A stretch of DNA of 64,000 nucleotides from an uncultured bacterium (GCA_948684385.1 CAPQCU010000011.1:1-64000), one strand, 5' to 3'; shown: positions 14,905 through 24,008, counted from the stretch's first letter. A program made the numbers and translations. Notes: generated by a model not told the origin, from the letters alone.

Positions 14905-16880
14905 TCAGAAAGAATTGCATTTATATGATTTTCATTCACACCTTTGTAATTAATCCTGCCTGATGTAATCGGCTGTCTGTAGTCATTTTTATTAATTGAA
15001 CGCGCTTCTACAATAACAGAAGGCGGAAGAATTGACCATTTATATAACGCAGTTGACATACGTCTAAAGAATTTATCAAGCCATTCAATTTTTTGTTCTT
15101 TAGAAATTTGATTGTGTTTTTCGTAAACAAAAGTTGTTTCCAACAAATCATTATATCCTTCGTTTTTATTCTCAACGCGCCAGATAATTTCATCTAAGAA
15201 TTCATAAGGCATCAGAGCGTCTTCCGCAATCAACGGTTTACCTGTTTTAGGGTCAATTGCCAGCTCTGCACCGGGTTTTTTAAGAATAATAGCTTCAGGA
15301 ATAGCGTTTTTAATCTCTCTGTTTTCGTTCATCCATCTTGCAAAAGCAAAAAGCTTTGTCTTAGGAACATCTGCAATCGGTGCAAACCCGCCGGACATAT
15401 CGCCGTTTATAGTTGCATAGCCCATATAAAGTTCGGATTTATCAGAAGTCGCAATCGGTATACAAGAAGCAAACTCATTACTAATTCCCCACAAAAACAT
15501 CGCCCTTGAGCGTGCCTGAATATTATCCGGCGTAAATGGGGTTTTGTATCGTCCATCCCACTTGCTTTCAACTACTTTAAATAAATCATTCAAACATTCC
15601 GTCGTTGTATCAATCATCGGGCGGATAGAAGCTTCTGTAAAGTTTATCCCGAGATTATGCGCAAGCTCTGCAGCGTCTGATTTACTCTCTTTGCTTGTAA
15701 TATGAGAAGGCATAGAAACCCCGAATACATTTTCTTTTCCGATTGCGTCTGCAAGTAAAACTGCACAAACAGTAGAGTCTAACCCGCCTGAAAGTCCTAA
15801 GACTGCACGTTTCAGTCCGCATTTATTAAAGTAATCCCTAATACCCTGCACAATAGTTTTATAAGTCCGCTCTAAATCAGATTCATACTCTAATGTGAAC
15901 ACTTTTTGTTCTGTTAAAGATTTATCCAGCCCTTTTGTCAGAGGGTAAATTTTACCGACACCTTTTTTAGGGTTTACAATCAAAAATTGTTCTTCAAAAG
16001 ATTTTGCTCTTGCAATCAGCTCTCCGTTTGCTCCAAACACACGGCTTGAGCCGTCAAATGAGCAGTTATCAATAGCTCCTACCTGATTTACGTACACAAT
16101 TGGAGTCTTGTATCTCTTTGCAATAAAAGAAAGCATATTGTGCTTGAGCTGTTCTTTCTTCGCTCTTGTAGGAGATGCCGAACAGTTAATAAAGACTTCC
16201 GGATTTTCTTGTGCAAGCTCATCTATCGGGTCTTTTTCGTACAAGTTTTTATCAAAAAATTCTTTATTATTCCAGCAGTCTTCACATATTGAAATACCAT
16301 AATTTTCAAAAAGTTTTGAACTTGAAACAGGATTTTCAAACACTCCAAGCGTTTCAGTCGGCTGAATCCCGACAACAGGCGAAGGTTCAATATATCTGTA
16401 ATCATTGAATTCTGAATAATTAGGAAGCAATGATTTTCTGATAATTCCCTGAATTTTACCATCTTTTAAAACAGCAACAGAGTTAAAATATTTTTTACCT
16501 TCAGCATTTTTCTTACGCGGTTCAACAAAACCAACCAGAGCCGTCGTTTTGGCAGTTATTTTTGCAAGCCCTTTAAGCCATTTGATATTTTCTTCAACGA
16601 TAACCGGATGTCTGTCTATCGTGTCTTCAATAGGATAACCCATTAATGCAAGTTCCGGAAAAACAACCATGTCCAACCCGATTTTGGAAGAGTACTTAAT
16701 ATACTTTGCTATTTTTTTAGCATTATACTCAACATTGCCTGCAATCGGGTTAATTTGAGCCATTCCAATATAACCGCCTTCTGAAACAATATTTTTTATA
16801 CCATCAATAATATTCTGCGGAATTTCTTCACCGTTAGAAAAACGTTTATCTGCTATTTCGGATAGTTCGTATAAGTTCAT
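14895..16880 (-). CDS. nadE: Glutamine-dependent NAD+ synthetase
   Basis: Last step of NAD synthesis: amidates deamido-NAD using glutamine-derived ammonia and ATP. About 661 residues with two domains: an N-terminal nitrilase-type glutaminase whose catalytic Glu (VVFPELALMGYP), Lys (IRKSLLPNYSEF) and Cys (GISICEDCWN) are all visible, and a C-terminal synthetase with the pyrophosphate-binding loop GLSGGLDSTVCAV and SDKSELYMGYATINGDMSGG. The ATG at 16880 has CAGGGAGAATATTAAAT upstream; a longer reading from 16925 lacks one. The stop overlaps the end of the convergent TPR gene. Confidence 0.95.
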   Translation of the reverse strand: MNLYELSEIADKRFSNGEEIPQNIIDGIKNIVSEGGYIGMAQINPIAGNVEYNAKKIAKYIKYSSKIGLDMVVFPELALMGYPIEDTIDRHPVIVEENIKWLKGLAKITAKTTALVGFVEPRKKNAEGKKYFNSVAVLKDGKIQGIIRKSLLPNYSEFNDYRYIEPSPVVGIQPTETLGVFENPVSSSKLFENYGISICEDCWNNKEFFDKNLYEKDPIDELAQENPEVFINCSASPTRAKKEQLKHNMLSFIAKRYKTPIVYVNQVGAIDNCSFDGSSRVFGANGELIARAKSFEEQFLIVNPKKGVGKIYPLTKGLDKSLTEQKVFTLEYESDLERTYKTIVQGIRDYFNKCGLKRAVLGLSGGLDSTVCAVLLADAIGKENVFGVSMPSHITSKESKSDAAELAHNLGINFTEASIRPMIDTTTECLNDLFKVVESKWDGRYKTPFTPDNIQARSRAMFLWGISNEFASCIPIATSDKSELYMGYATINGDMSGGFAPIADVPKTKLFAFARWMNENREIKNAIPEAIILKKPGAELAIDPKTGKPLIAEDALMPYEFLDEIIWRVENKNEGYNDLLETTFVYEKHNQISKEQKIEWLDKFFRRMSTALYKWSILPPSVIVEARSINKNDYRQPITSGRINYKGVNENHINAILSDYL

Positions 16881-16962
16881 ATTTAATATTCTCCCTGTAA
16901 ACAAATGTAAAGAAAAATTAAACATAAGTCAAATACTAATATTGAGAGGTTTTACAAAAAAT

Positions 16963-17901
16963 ATGATAAAATCAAGATTTTCAAAATTAATAGCTCCTTT
17001 AGCAATTACAACTGCAATCTCAGGCGGAATGCTTGTAAAAACAGCTGTAACCGAAAAAGTTGAAGAAAAAACAGAACAAACTACAACCAATCCGATGGAA
17101 AATCCGGCTGTTCTTGGTACAGTTTTTACACTCGGTCTTCTTGGAACAGCGGGAAGTGCAGCACTTGGCAGAGCTGTTGATTTAAGATATAAAAATTCTC
17201 GTGAACAAATTGAAGATATATTTGACGTTGCGACTTTAGAAGAAAAAGATTATCAGGAAGCGTTTGAAGAGGAGTGTCAGGAGCTTGATAGAAAAGGTGT
17301 TGAATATGACAAAGAAGAATTGAGAAAACAAAAATATACGCCTTTGACAAAAGAACAAGTAAGAAAATATATCAATACCCGTAAAGCCCAAATTAGACGA
17401 GTCACAGAAAACGTCATGTATGACGAAAAAGCCGAGCAGCAATTAAGGTATCTCATTGAAGAAGTGAAAAGTGCTGTAAAATATGACAAAAAAGTTGATG
17501 AAGATATAAAAGTACGTATGTTATATTTCCTTGATAAAGCAACAACACCTAAAAAAGATTTTTCTTCAAAAGATAAATCATACCGGATAGAACATCCTGA
17601 AACAGATTTTGATAAACGTAACGGAATTCCACTGCAGAGCAGAACAATACACTACATGCAGGAAGCTATTTTTAATAATACTTACGACATAGCAGCGGCA
17701 CCAGAAATTGTTCTTATAAATTTAACCAAAATAAAACAAGAAATTACACAACAGCCGGAAATCCTTAATAAATACGACAGAGAAGAATGCTTGAATTTAA
17801 TAAATGCTTCTCTTAAAGGTTTTGAAACTACCGGCAAATTTGATAACAAAACTTATAAACAAATCTTGCATATTTATGTTCTAAGGCAGCAAACATATTA
17901 A
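16963..17901 (+). CDS. Unknown membrane-anchored protein
   Basis: About 312 residues, not recognised. Two hydrophobic segments near the N-terminus (LIAPLAITTAISGGMLV and VLGTVFTLGLLGTAGSAALG) flank a short Thr/Glu-rich loop. The remainder is a charged, largely helical domain (about 65-312) with KEQVRKYINTRKAQIRR in the middle. The start is taken at the ATG at 16963, with GAGAGG upstream; an in-frame TTG at 16942 is less likely. It overlaps the end of the convergent phosphatase gene by four bases. It stands alone between convergent and divergent neighbours, so context gives no function. Confidence 0.7.
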   Translation: MIKSRFSKLIAPLAITTAISGGMLVKTAVTEKVEEKTEQTTTNPMENPAVLGTVFTLGLLGTAGSAALGRAVDLRYKNSREQIEDIFDVATLEEKDYQEAFEEECQELDRKGVEYDKEELRKQKYTPLTKEQVRKYINTRKAQIRRVTENVMYDEKAEQQLRYLIEEVKSAVKYDKKVDEDIKVRMLYFLDKATTPKKDFSSKDKSYRIEHPETDFDKRNGIPLQSRTIHYMQEAIFNNTYDIAAAPEIVLINLTKIKQEITQQPEILNKYDREECLNLINASLKGFETTGKFDNKTYKQILHIYVLRQQTY

Positions 17902-18377
17902 GGTACTAAAGCATCAACAACTTCCCGAAACGCACCGTCTCCTGCTTGAGCAGTCGTGATTTGAATTCCTTCTACATCTTTAACTTTTTGAACAGCATGA
18001 GGAACTGTAACTTTATATTTAGCAAATTTCAATGACTCCAAGTCATTTATATCGTCTCCAATATAAACAAATTCATCTTCTTTGAGTCCATATCGTTCCA
18101 CAATTGATTTTAAAACATCAATTTTAACTCTAATCCCCTGATGAACTTCTTCCACATTGAATTTTTTTACAATGATATCAATTGCAGAATTTTTTTCGCC
18201 GGAAATTATACCAATCCTAAACCCGTTTTTTCTAAGAATAGAAAACGCCATTACATCTTTAAAATTTAGCTTACGGCTCATTTCTCCCTGAGCATCAATA
18301 TAAACACAGTTATCAGTCACAATCCCGTCAAAATCGGTTATAACAAATTTTATAGAATTGGGTAAAGCTACAACCAT
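17898..18377 (-). CDS. KdsC-type HAD phosphatase for a 3-deoxy sugar-acid phosphate
   Basis: HAD-superfamily phosphatase of the KdsC/NeuA2 type, 159 residues, without a cap domain. Motif I is TDFDGIVTDN (Asp15, Asp17), motif II SGE near 60, Lys in the middle, and motif III GDDINDLE. Family members release phosphate from KDO-8-P or the 9-phosphate of a nonulosonic acid. It lies 63 bases downstream of the NeuB-type synthase on the same strand, so it probably acts on that enzyme's product (KDO or a sialic/legionaminic acid type sugar). A GGGGTAAA repeat lies between the two genes. Confidence 0.85.
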   Translation of the reverse strand: MVVALPNSIKFVITDFDGIVTDNCVYIDAQGEMSRKLNFKDVMAFSILRKNGFRIGIISGEKNSAIDIIVKKFNVEEVHQGIRVKIDVLKSIVERYGLKEDEFVYIGDDINDLESLKFAKYKVTVPHAVQKVKDVEGIQITTAQAGDGAFREVVDALVP

Positions 18378-18380
18378 CCC

Positions 18381-18456
18381 TATTTACCCCTCTCCACATT
18401 TAACTTGTAGTTGCAATTCCAGCCCAATATATTTACCCCTTTACCCCTTTACCCGC
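18381..18456 (-). repeat. Interspersed GGGGTAAA/ACTACAAG repeat, copy 3 (tandem units)
   Basis: On the minus strand: GGGTAAAGGGGTAAAGGGGTAA, ATATATTGGGCTGG, then AACTACAAG, then GAGAGGGGTAAATAGGG. The first units overlap the end of neuB and supply its stop codon TAA. Confidence 0.7.
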
Positions 18457-19316
18457 CTTAACTTATCTATAATCGGCAATTCACGTTTATAAACGACCTT
18501 AACCCCGTCTCCAAGAAGTGTCGGAGTTTGCCTTATATCACGTACCATGTGATAAAGCCCTGCCATCTCTAAACTTGCAGCCTGATCAGAACCCCAGTTT
18601 GTTCGGTCTGTCGTAATATGCCTTTCTACAGAATTTGCGCCAAGTGCTACTGCCAAAACAGAAGGCGTTACACCGCGTTCATGACCTGAATATCCGATAG
18701 GGCAAGAAAATTCTTTTTTGAAAGTTTCTATGACACGCAAATTCATTTCATCAGCGTTGGATGGATAAGTTGAAGTACAATGATAAATAATTAAATTATC
18801 TTCACCCAGAATAGAGACTGCATGCCGGATTTCTTCCATTGTACTCATGCCGGTTGATAATAAAATCGGCTTACCTTTTGATTTTGTATGTTTCAAAAGC
18901 GCATCATCAGTAAGTGAAGCAGATGCAATTTTATAACAAGGAATATCAAACTGCTCCATAAAATCAACCGACTGCTCATCCCAGCACGATGCAAACCACA
19001 AAATTCCGTGCTGCTTGCAGTAATTATCTATTTCTTTATACTCATCCTCTCCAAACTCCAGACCACGTTTTAAATCTCCGTTTGTATTTCCAAACACACT
19101 GGTTCTTTCTTTTGCAAGCTCTTCTTTTGTATAAACGACATCTACTGTTCTTTTTTGGAACTTGACTGCATCACATCCTGTTGTCACCGCTATATCAATC
19201 ATTTTTTTAGCTAAATCGACAGAACCATTGTGATTGATTCCTATTTCTGCAATTATAAAGCACGGATAGCCGTCACCGACTATTTTATCCGCAATTCTTA
19301 CACACTTTTTGACCAT
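18441..19316 (-). CDS. neuB: NeuB-family nonulosonic acid synthase (lacks SAF domain)
   Basis: Condenses phosphoenolpyruvate with an N-acetyl hexosamine to give a sialic, legionaminic or pseudaminic-type acid. The TIM barrel is clear: IAEIGINHNG (23-32), DAVKFQKR, FASCWD, STGMSTMEEI, YHCTSTYPS, GYSGHERG and SVERHITTDR. At 291 residues it ends after the barrel and lacks the C-terminal antifreeze-like (SAF) domain of most NeuB proteins. The neighbours are a KdsC-like phosphatase downstream and fliO upstream (11 bases apart), which suggests a sugar destined for flagellin glycosylation. Exact sugar not determinable. Its last codons and stop come from a repeat. Confidence 0.85.
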   Translation of the reverse strand: MVKKCVRIADKIVGDGYPCFIIAEIGINHNGSVDLAKKMIDIAVTTGCDAVKFQKRTVDVVYTKEELAKERTSVFGNTNGDLKRGLEFGEDEYKEIDNYCKQHGILWFASCWDEQSVDFMEQFDIPCYKIASASLTDDALLKHTKSKGKPILLSTGMSTMEEIRHAVSILGEDNLIIYHCTSTYPSNADEMNLRVIETFKKEFSCPIGYSGHERGVTPSVLAVALGANSVERHITTDRTNWGSDQAASLEMAGLYHMVRDIRQTPTLLGDGVKVVYKRELPIIDKLRRVKG

Positions 19317-19327
19317 TAAAACCCCGC

Positions 19328-20104
19328 TTACAAATATTTTTTATACAAAACAAATTCATCCGGATCAACTTTATGTTCATTATTTTCCTGCTCTTCTGCC
19401 TTTGATTCACTCGGACTGGTATGAAAAAGTTCATCAATAATATTATCACCGGAATTTTCTTCATAAATTTCAGAGATTTCAAACCCGTCATAATCCTCTG
19501 CAGACTCTGTTTTTTTCTCTTCTTTCAGCTCTTCTTTTACAAAAACTTTTGTAAACCCGGGTATCTCAATTTTAGGAATTTCAATCTTTGGTATTCTTAT
19601 ATTTGGAATTTCTATTTTTGAGTATTCACCTTCTGTTATTTCACTTGGAGGATAATTTCCCAAATCTTTAATCAGATGAATTGATGTTGCAGAAGCCCCG
19701 ATTAACATCCGTTTTCCGTCAAGCTCAACAACATGAAGAGTTTTATTGTTTCCGAGAGGAGTAGTCGAAACAACAGAGACGGTTGAATTTACAGCATCAC
19801 CCTGCTGAGATTTCAAAGCTTTTGAGCCAAATTTATTAAGTTTTGTATATATTATTCCTGTTGCATAAATAAGAAGAATTACAAAGATTAAAGAGAAAAT
19901 CATTGATATGAAATTAGGTTCCTGTCCCACCGGTTGAGTTGCAAGCGTAGCAGCTGCGTCGGTAGTTGTCACAGAAGAAGCCTGTGCTGCTCCCGCCAGA
20001 GATTCAGGCAAGTCAGGAAGAATATCAAATTTATCAACCGCATAACAAACTTGAGCGCTTAACACCCAAAAACCTCCCAATAACACTTCAAAAATCTTTT
20101 TCAA
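19328..20104 (-). CDS. fliO: Flagellar biosynthesis protein FliO
   Basis: Component that assists assembly of the flagellar type III export gate. 258 residues: signal peptide (about 1-22), a Thr/Ala-rich exported stretch, a membrane segment (about 66-88: MIFSLIFVILLIYATGIIY), then the conserved cytoplasmic part (STTPLGNNKTLHVVELDG and LIGASATSIHLIKDLG). The C-terminal 90 residues are unusual: repeated K-I-E-I-P units (about 164-184) and a long acidic tail. It starts with TTG at 20104 behind GCGAGGAG; no ATG fits. fliP, fliQ and fliR are not next to it. Confidence 0.85.
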   Translation of the reverse strand: MKKIFEVLLGGFWVLSAQVCYAVDKFDILPDLPESLAGAAQASSVTTTDAAATLATQPVGQEPNFISMIFSLIFVILLIYATGIIYTKLNKFGSKALKSQQGDAVNSTVSVVSTTPLGNNKTLHVVELDGKRMLIGASATSIHLIKDLGNYPPSEITEGEYSKIEIPNIRIPKIEIPKIEIPGFTKVFVKEELKEEKKTESAEDYDGFEISEIYEENSGDNIIDELFHTSPSESKAEEQENNEHKVDPDEFVLYKKYL

Positions 20105-20187
20105 TTTACTCCTCGCATAACAGATTACATTTACTGTAACTTTTTGATATAATTATAACATAAAATATTAAAATAGGACAAGCCGGC

Positions 20188-21534
20188 ATGCCTTTTGAAA
20201 TTTTAAAACACATTCTGGGAGAAAGCAGTGTATTTTTCGTTCATATTTTGAACTTATTTGTACTGCTCATTCTTATTGCACTTTTTATTTTTGCAAGAAA
20301 AACAGGAAAAAAGTGGACAAGAATTAATGATTATCTCGGGGTAATTACAAAAACAGTAAACTCGGTCAGATACGGTGATTTAACAAAAAAAATCGAGAAA
20401 ATGGATTTACCAAACTCAAAACCGCTTGCAGACAGTTTGAACAGAATGATTGAAACTCTTTATGACAGAGAAAAAATGATAGTCGAGTATCAAAATGAAC
20501 TCCACAGGCAAAATAAATTCCTTGAAGCTGTCATCAACTCCTTGTCGGACGGACTTGTAATTATTGATGAAAATCATAAAATACTACGAGCCACTCCTAA
20601 AATCAGTGAATGGTTCAATATCGAAGGTAAAGAACTTATTAATACTCATATTGAAGATTACATCGTAATACCAGAAAGAGCGCATATTGAAAACTTAAAA
20701 AGATGTGAAATATTTATTAAAGCCGACAAAGCATCCAACTTTACAGCAAATTCTATGGAACTTAAACTGGAAGATAAAAAACGAAGATTTATCATCATTA
20801 TAAAAAACGTAACCGACCAAAAAGAGCTTGAGAACCTAAAAGAAGACTTTGTTGCAACTCTTACGCATGACTTAAAAGTACCGATTATTGCAGAAACAAA
20901 TATGCTTGAACTTTTTCTTAATGAAAGTTTTGGTCCTGTTTCAGAGAAACAGGAAATCGCACTAAGAAACATGCAAACTTCAAACAGAGAGCTTTTAGAT
21001 TTAGTGCAAATTGTGCTTGAAACTTACAAGCTTAGAGACGGAAGCATTGTGCTTTATAAAGACAATATTATGCTCAAAAGTTTCTTGAGTGAAATTGTTG
21101 AAGAAATGGAGCCTATTGCAGTAAAAACAAGTAACAGCCTGAAATTTGCAACTGTTAGAGATATCAGAGTCTATGCAGATAGAATTCAGCTTAAACGTGT
21201 TGTAAAAAACCTTATTCAAAACGCAATCTCTTACGGAGAGCCTAATTCTCCAATCGAGATTTCAATCGGTGAAATCCCTCAATTTATTGTAATCAAAGTT
21301 AAAGACTACGGAGCCGGAATTTCTCAGGCTGATATAGAAAAGATTTTTAACAAGTATTACTCTGCTGCAAAAAAATTCCGCAAAATTGGTACAGGTTTAG
21401 GGCTTTACCTTGCACACGAAATCGTTAAAGCTCACAGCGGAGAGCTGACTGTTGAAAGTGTAGAAGGTGAATTTACGGAGTTTACAATAAAACTTCCCGC
21501 TGTTGTTAACATGACTCTGCATTATGGAGAATAG
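20188..21534 (+). CDS. Membrane sensor histidine kinase
   Basis: 448 residues. One N-terminal membrane segment (17-37) with almost no periplasmic part, a HAMP-like linker (about 45-105), a PAS domain (about 112-210), a HisKA dimerisation domain with the phospho-acceptor His227 (LTHDLKVP), and a HATPase domain with N box NLIQNAISYG, G1 VKDYGAGIS and G2 GTGLGLYLAHEIV. It heads a five-gene run in which each later gene overlaps or nearly touches the one before. The receiver protein three genes on (22429-22806) is a likely partner. No periplasmic sensor suggests sensing inside the cell or membrane. Confidence 0.92.
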   Translation: MPFEILKHILGESSVFFVHILNLFVLLILIALFIFARKTGKKWTRINDYLGVITKTVNSVRYGDLTKKIEKMDLPNSKPLADSLNRMIETLYDREKMIVEYQNELHRQNKFLEAVINSLSDGLVIIDENHKILRATPKISEWFNIEGKELINTHIEDYIVIPERAHIENLKRCEIFIKADKASNFTANSMELKLEDKKRRFIIIIKNVTDQKELENLKEDFVATLTHDLKVPIIAETNMLELFLNESFGPVSEKQEIALRNMQTSNRELLDLVQIVLETYKLRDGSIVLYKDNIMLKSFLSEIVEEMEPIAVKTSNSLKFATVRDIRVYADRIQLKRVVKNLIQNAISYGEPNSPIEISIGEIPQFIVIKVKDYGAGISQADIEKIFNKYYSAAKKFRKIGTGLGLYLAHEIVKAHSGELTVESVEGEFTEFTIKLPAVVNMTLHYGE

Positions 21535-21536
21535 TA

Positions 21537-22085
21537 ATGATACTTTATGACACAAAATATTTACAACTAAAAAGTACCAAGTCAAAAAGCGGCAGTGACT
21601 GGGTTTACGCGCACAGACCAAACTCCAAAGATGTTGTTGTAATACTTCCGATTATAAACAACGAGCAAATTCTTTTCTTAAAAGAAGAAAGACCGCCCCT
21701 GCAAGCAGAAGGAATTGCAAAATACTCAATTGCACTTCCGGCGGGACTTGTCGGAGATGAGAGAGAAGGAGAAACTGTAGAAGACGCAATTCGCGCAGAA
21801 CTTCTTGAAGAAACAGGGCTTGAAGCTGAAAAAATAGAAATAAAATCACGTAAGCTTGCGAGCTCGCCCGGATGTGTTTCCGAGACTTTAACAATTGCAT
21901 TCGCTTATATTAACGGATACAATGTTGTTTCAAAGCCGGTAAGTGACGGCGGAGTCATAGTTGACAGGATGCTTATTCATAAAAATGATATTTACCGATG
22001 GCTAAGAGAGCAGGAAGAAAAAGGATTTGCACTCACGGCATCGACACATGCAGCATTATTTTATTTGTACGGAGGTAATGAATGA
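21537..22085 (+). CDS. Nudix hydrolase (ADP-ribose pyrophosphatase-like)
   Basis: 182 residues. The Nudix box at about 76-98 reads GDEREGETVEDAIRAELLEE then TGL, fitting Gx5Ex7REUxEExGU except that the Arg of RE is Ala. The metal-binding EE pair is intact. The upstream SIALPAGLVGDE and overall length are like ADP-ribose/nucleoside-diphosphate-sugar pyrophosphatases. It starts two bases after the kinase stop and overlaps aroH by four, so it is expressed with a two-component operon and a chorismate mutase, an odd mix. Confidence 0.88.
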   Translation: MILYDTKYLQLKSTKSKSGSDWVYAHRPNSKDVVVILPIINNEQILFLKEERPPLQAEGIAKYSIALPAGLVGDEREGETVEDAIRAELLEETGLEAEKIEIKSRKLASSPGCVSETLTIAFAYINGYNVVSKPVSDGGVIVDRMLIHKNDIYRWLREQEEKGFALTASTHAALFYLYGGNE

Positions 22086-22432
22086 TAACTAAGGGTATTA
22101 GAGGCGCAATTACAGTTGAAGAAAATACATCAGAAGCGATTGGCGCTGCAACAATAAAATTGCTCACAGAAATAATGAACAGGAATAAAATCGAAATCGA
22201 TTCAATTTCTCATGCAATTTTCACATTGACCAAAGATTTAAATGCAGATTTTCCTGCAAAATATGCAAGAATTAACCTCAAATGGAAAGATGTTCCGATG
22301 ATGTGTTTCAATGAACTTGACGTTCCAAACAGTCTTGAAAAATGTCTGCGGGTTCTGCTTGTAATCAATTGCGGCGAAGGCTTTATGCCGGAATTTGTAT
22401 ATCTTGACGGAGCAGAGAAGTTAAGAAAATGA
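22082..22432 (+). CDS. aroH: Chorismate mutase, AroH type
   Basis: Rearranges chorismate to prephenate on the way to Phe and Tyr. 116 residues, typical of the trimeric Bacillus-type AroH. Family residues are visible: Arg7 in IRGAIT, Glu/Ser after, FTLTKDLNADFPAKYAR (about 47-63, with Arg63), PMMCFNELDVPNS (about 72-84) and the active-site Arg90 in LRVLL. Overlaps its neighbours by four bases on both sides. Prephenate dehydrogenase (tyrA) and shikimate dehydrogenase (aroE) are elsewhere in the window. Confidence 0.92.
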   Translation: MITKGIRGAITVEENTSEAIGAATIKLLTEIMNRNKIEIDSISHAIFTLTKDLNADFPAKYARINLKWKDVPMMCFNELDVPNSLEKCLRVLLVINCGEGFMPEFVYLDGAEKLRK

Positions 22433-22806
22433 AAAAAGTTTTAATCGTTGACGATGTAGAAGGCTGGAGAAATCACCATAAACAGGTTGTTGAAGAACTT
22501 ATTGAAAGTGCTGAAATATACACGGCAGAATGCGCAAAAGAAGCTTATGACCTGCTTTTACAAGGAGTTCCTTTTGACATAATAATCACTGATATGCAGA
22601 TGGAAACAGATTTTGAGCCTAAACATGCCGGTGAATGGCTGGTTGAACAAATTAAAACTTTTAATCGTTATAAAAATACAAAGGTTGTAATAATTTCGGC
22701 AGCATACAATATAAGACACATCGCTCAAATACTTGGAGCAGAATGCATACCAAAATCCACAGCCTTAAAATGTATTTCAGCGTATAAGGAAATTTTCGGA
22801 GTATGA
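22429..22806 (+). CDS. Stand-alone response regulator receiver protein
   Basis: 125 residues, a single receiver domain with the acidic pair Asp8/Asp9 (LIVDDV), phospho-acceptor Asp55 (IIITDMQM), the Ser/Thr switch in VVIISAAY and Lys109 (CIPKS). There is no output domain, so it must signal by protein contact, like CheY or Spo0F. The kinase at the head of the same operon is the natural phosphodonor. Four-base overlaps on both sides. Confidence 0.9.
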   Translation: MKKVLIVDDVEGWRNHHKQVVEELIESAEIYTAECAKEAYDLLLQGVPFDIIITDMQMETDFEPKHAGEWLVEQIKTFNRYKNTKVVIISAAYNIRHIAQILGAECIPKSTALKCISAYKEIFGV

Positions 22807-23975
22807 AAAAATTTGTATTAATATGTTTAACTCTTCTGCTTTCTGCAAATTCCGTTAAAGCAGGCTTTGAGAATTATTATAAATTTGAGCCAAATCTTGA
22901 TGTTAAATTTATTCAATCTATAGAGCCGGAAGACAAAACCTTAAAAAAAGAATACAAAACGATATTAAAAAACGAAAAATACATTAAACAGAAAAAATAT
23001 CAGAAAGCTGATAAGCTGCTGCCGGATTTTATTCCAAACCTCGCAAGGTTTATAAATATCTACTCAGACAAAAAAGATTTTAAAAACGCTCTTGAAACAG
23101 CAAAAAGGCTTACAGAACTGGATACAGCAAATTTGTTTCCTAAATCAGCAAAAGATTACAGGCTCGGTGTTTTATACTCGCTTAACGGTGATTACATTAA
23201 CTCGAACAAGTATCTTTATCCGTACATAAATCAAAACAGTTATGCCCGATTTCAAATCGCGCAAAATTACTATTACATGCAGGATTTAAAAACAGCAGAA
23301 GCTCATGCTTCAAAAATAAAAACACAAGAAGATGCTTTCTATCCGGCTCAAGAGCTTTTATACACAATTTATGACATAACAAAAAATCCGCAAAAAGCTT
23401 ATACTGCAGCAAAAAACCTTATTAAATTCGACCCCGGTAACCCGCAAAATTACATGCGAATAGCAGCTTCAACATCAAACGATGCGGAAAAACTTACCAA
23501 CTACTACAGGGCAAAACAAATTTATCTTTCGCAAAATCTTAATGACATGATAAAGAGAATTAACAATCTTACAGCGCCGATAGAGCAAAAGAAAATTGAT
23601 GAAGCGTACAAAAAGCTTACATTCTACTGCAAAAAGCCGGATTGGTTCAAAATCAAAGAACGCAGCGGAGATTTATTATCAGATGATATCTCATACTGGG
23701 ATAAAAGGCAAAACGAGTTTTTCAACACTGCAAACGATTGCATTTCAAGATACACAGGCTCAAATCTTGCAGCTTGCTTTCAGGATTTAAACGCTTTTGA
23801 AGAACGGGAAGACAACTCACTTAACGCTGAAAATGCAAGAAGAATAGAAGCCCGACAAAGAGAAGCGCAAATTCAGCAGCTTGTAAGACAGAATATGCTG
23901 CTTGAAGAACAAAACAGAATGCGATATTACAACTATTACCCGCGTTATTATTACCGCCGTCCTTACTACTGGTAG
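22803..23975 (+). CDS. Exported TPR-like protein with Tyr-rich tail
   Basis: 390 residues. Signal peptide 1-20 (MKKFVLICLTLLLSANSVKA). The body is made of paired helices with TPR character (about 75-240: ALETAKRLTELDTANLFPKS, GVLYSLNGDYINSNKYL, AYTAAKNLIKFDPGNPQNYM). A charged Gln/Arg/Glu helix (about 340-372) leads to an aromatic tail ending YYNYYPRYYYRRPYYW, 16 residues with nine Tyr and a final Trp. It is the last gene of the kinase operon, so it is likely the periplasmic effector or sensor of that system. The stop TAG runs straight into GGGGTAAATG. Confidence 0.72.
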   Translation: MKKFVLICLTLLLSANSVKAGFENYYKFEPNLDVKFIQSIEPEDKTLKKEYKTILKNEKYIKQKKYQKADKLLPDFIPNLARFINIYSDKKDFKNALETAKRLTELDTANLFPKSAKDYRLGVLYSLNGDYINSNKYLYPYINQNSYARFQIAQNYYYMQDLKTAEAHASKIKTQEDAFYPAQELLYTIYDITKNPQKAYTAAKNLIKFDPGNPQNYMRIAASTSNDAEKLTNYYRAKQIYLSQNLNDMIKRINNLTAPIEQKKIDEAYKKLTFYCKKPDWFKIKERSGDLLSDDISYWDKRQNEFFNTANDCISRYTGSNLAACFQDLNAFEEREDNSLNAENARRIEARQREAQIQQLVRQNMLLEEQNRMRYYNYYPRYYYRRPYYW

Positions 23976-24008
23976 GGGTAAATGTTTTCTACTGGTTGAC
24001 AAAATTAC
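23975..24008 (+). repeat. Interspersed GGGGTAAA repeat, partial copy 4
   Basis: GGGGTAAATG directly on the TAG stop, and ATTACAA at 24004-24010 in the place of ACTACAAG. Diverged; included for its position at a gene end. Confidence 0.35.
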
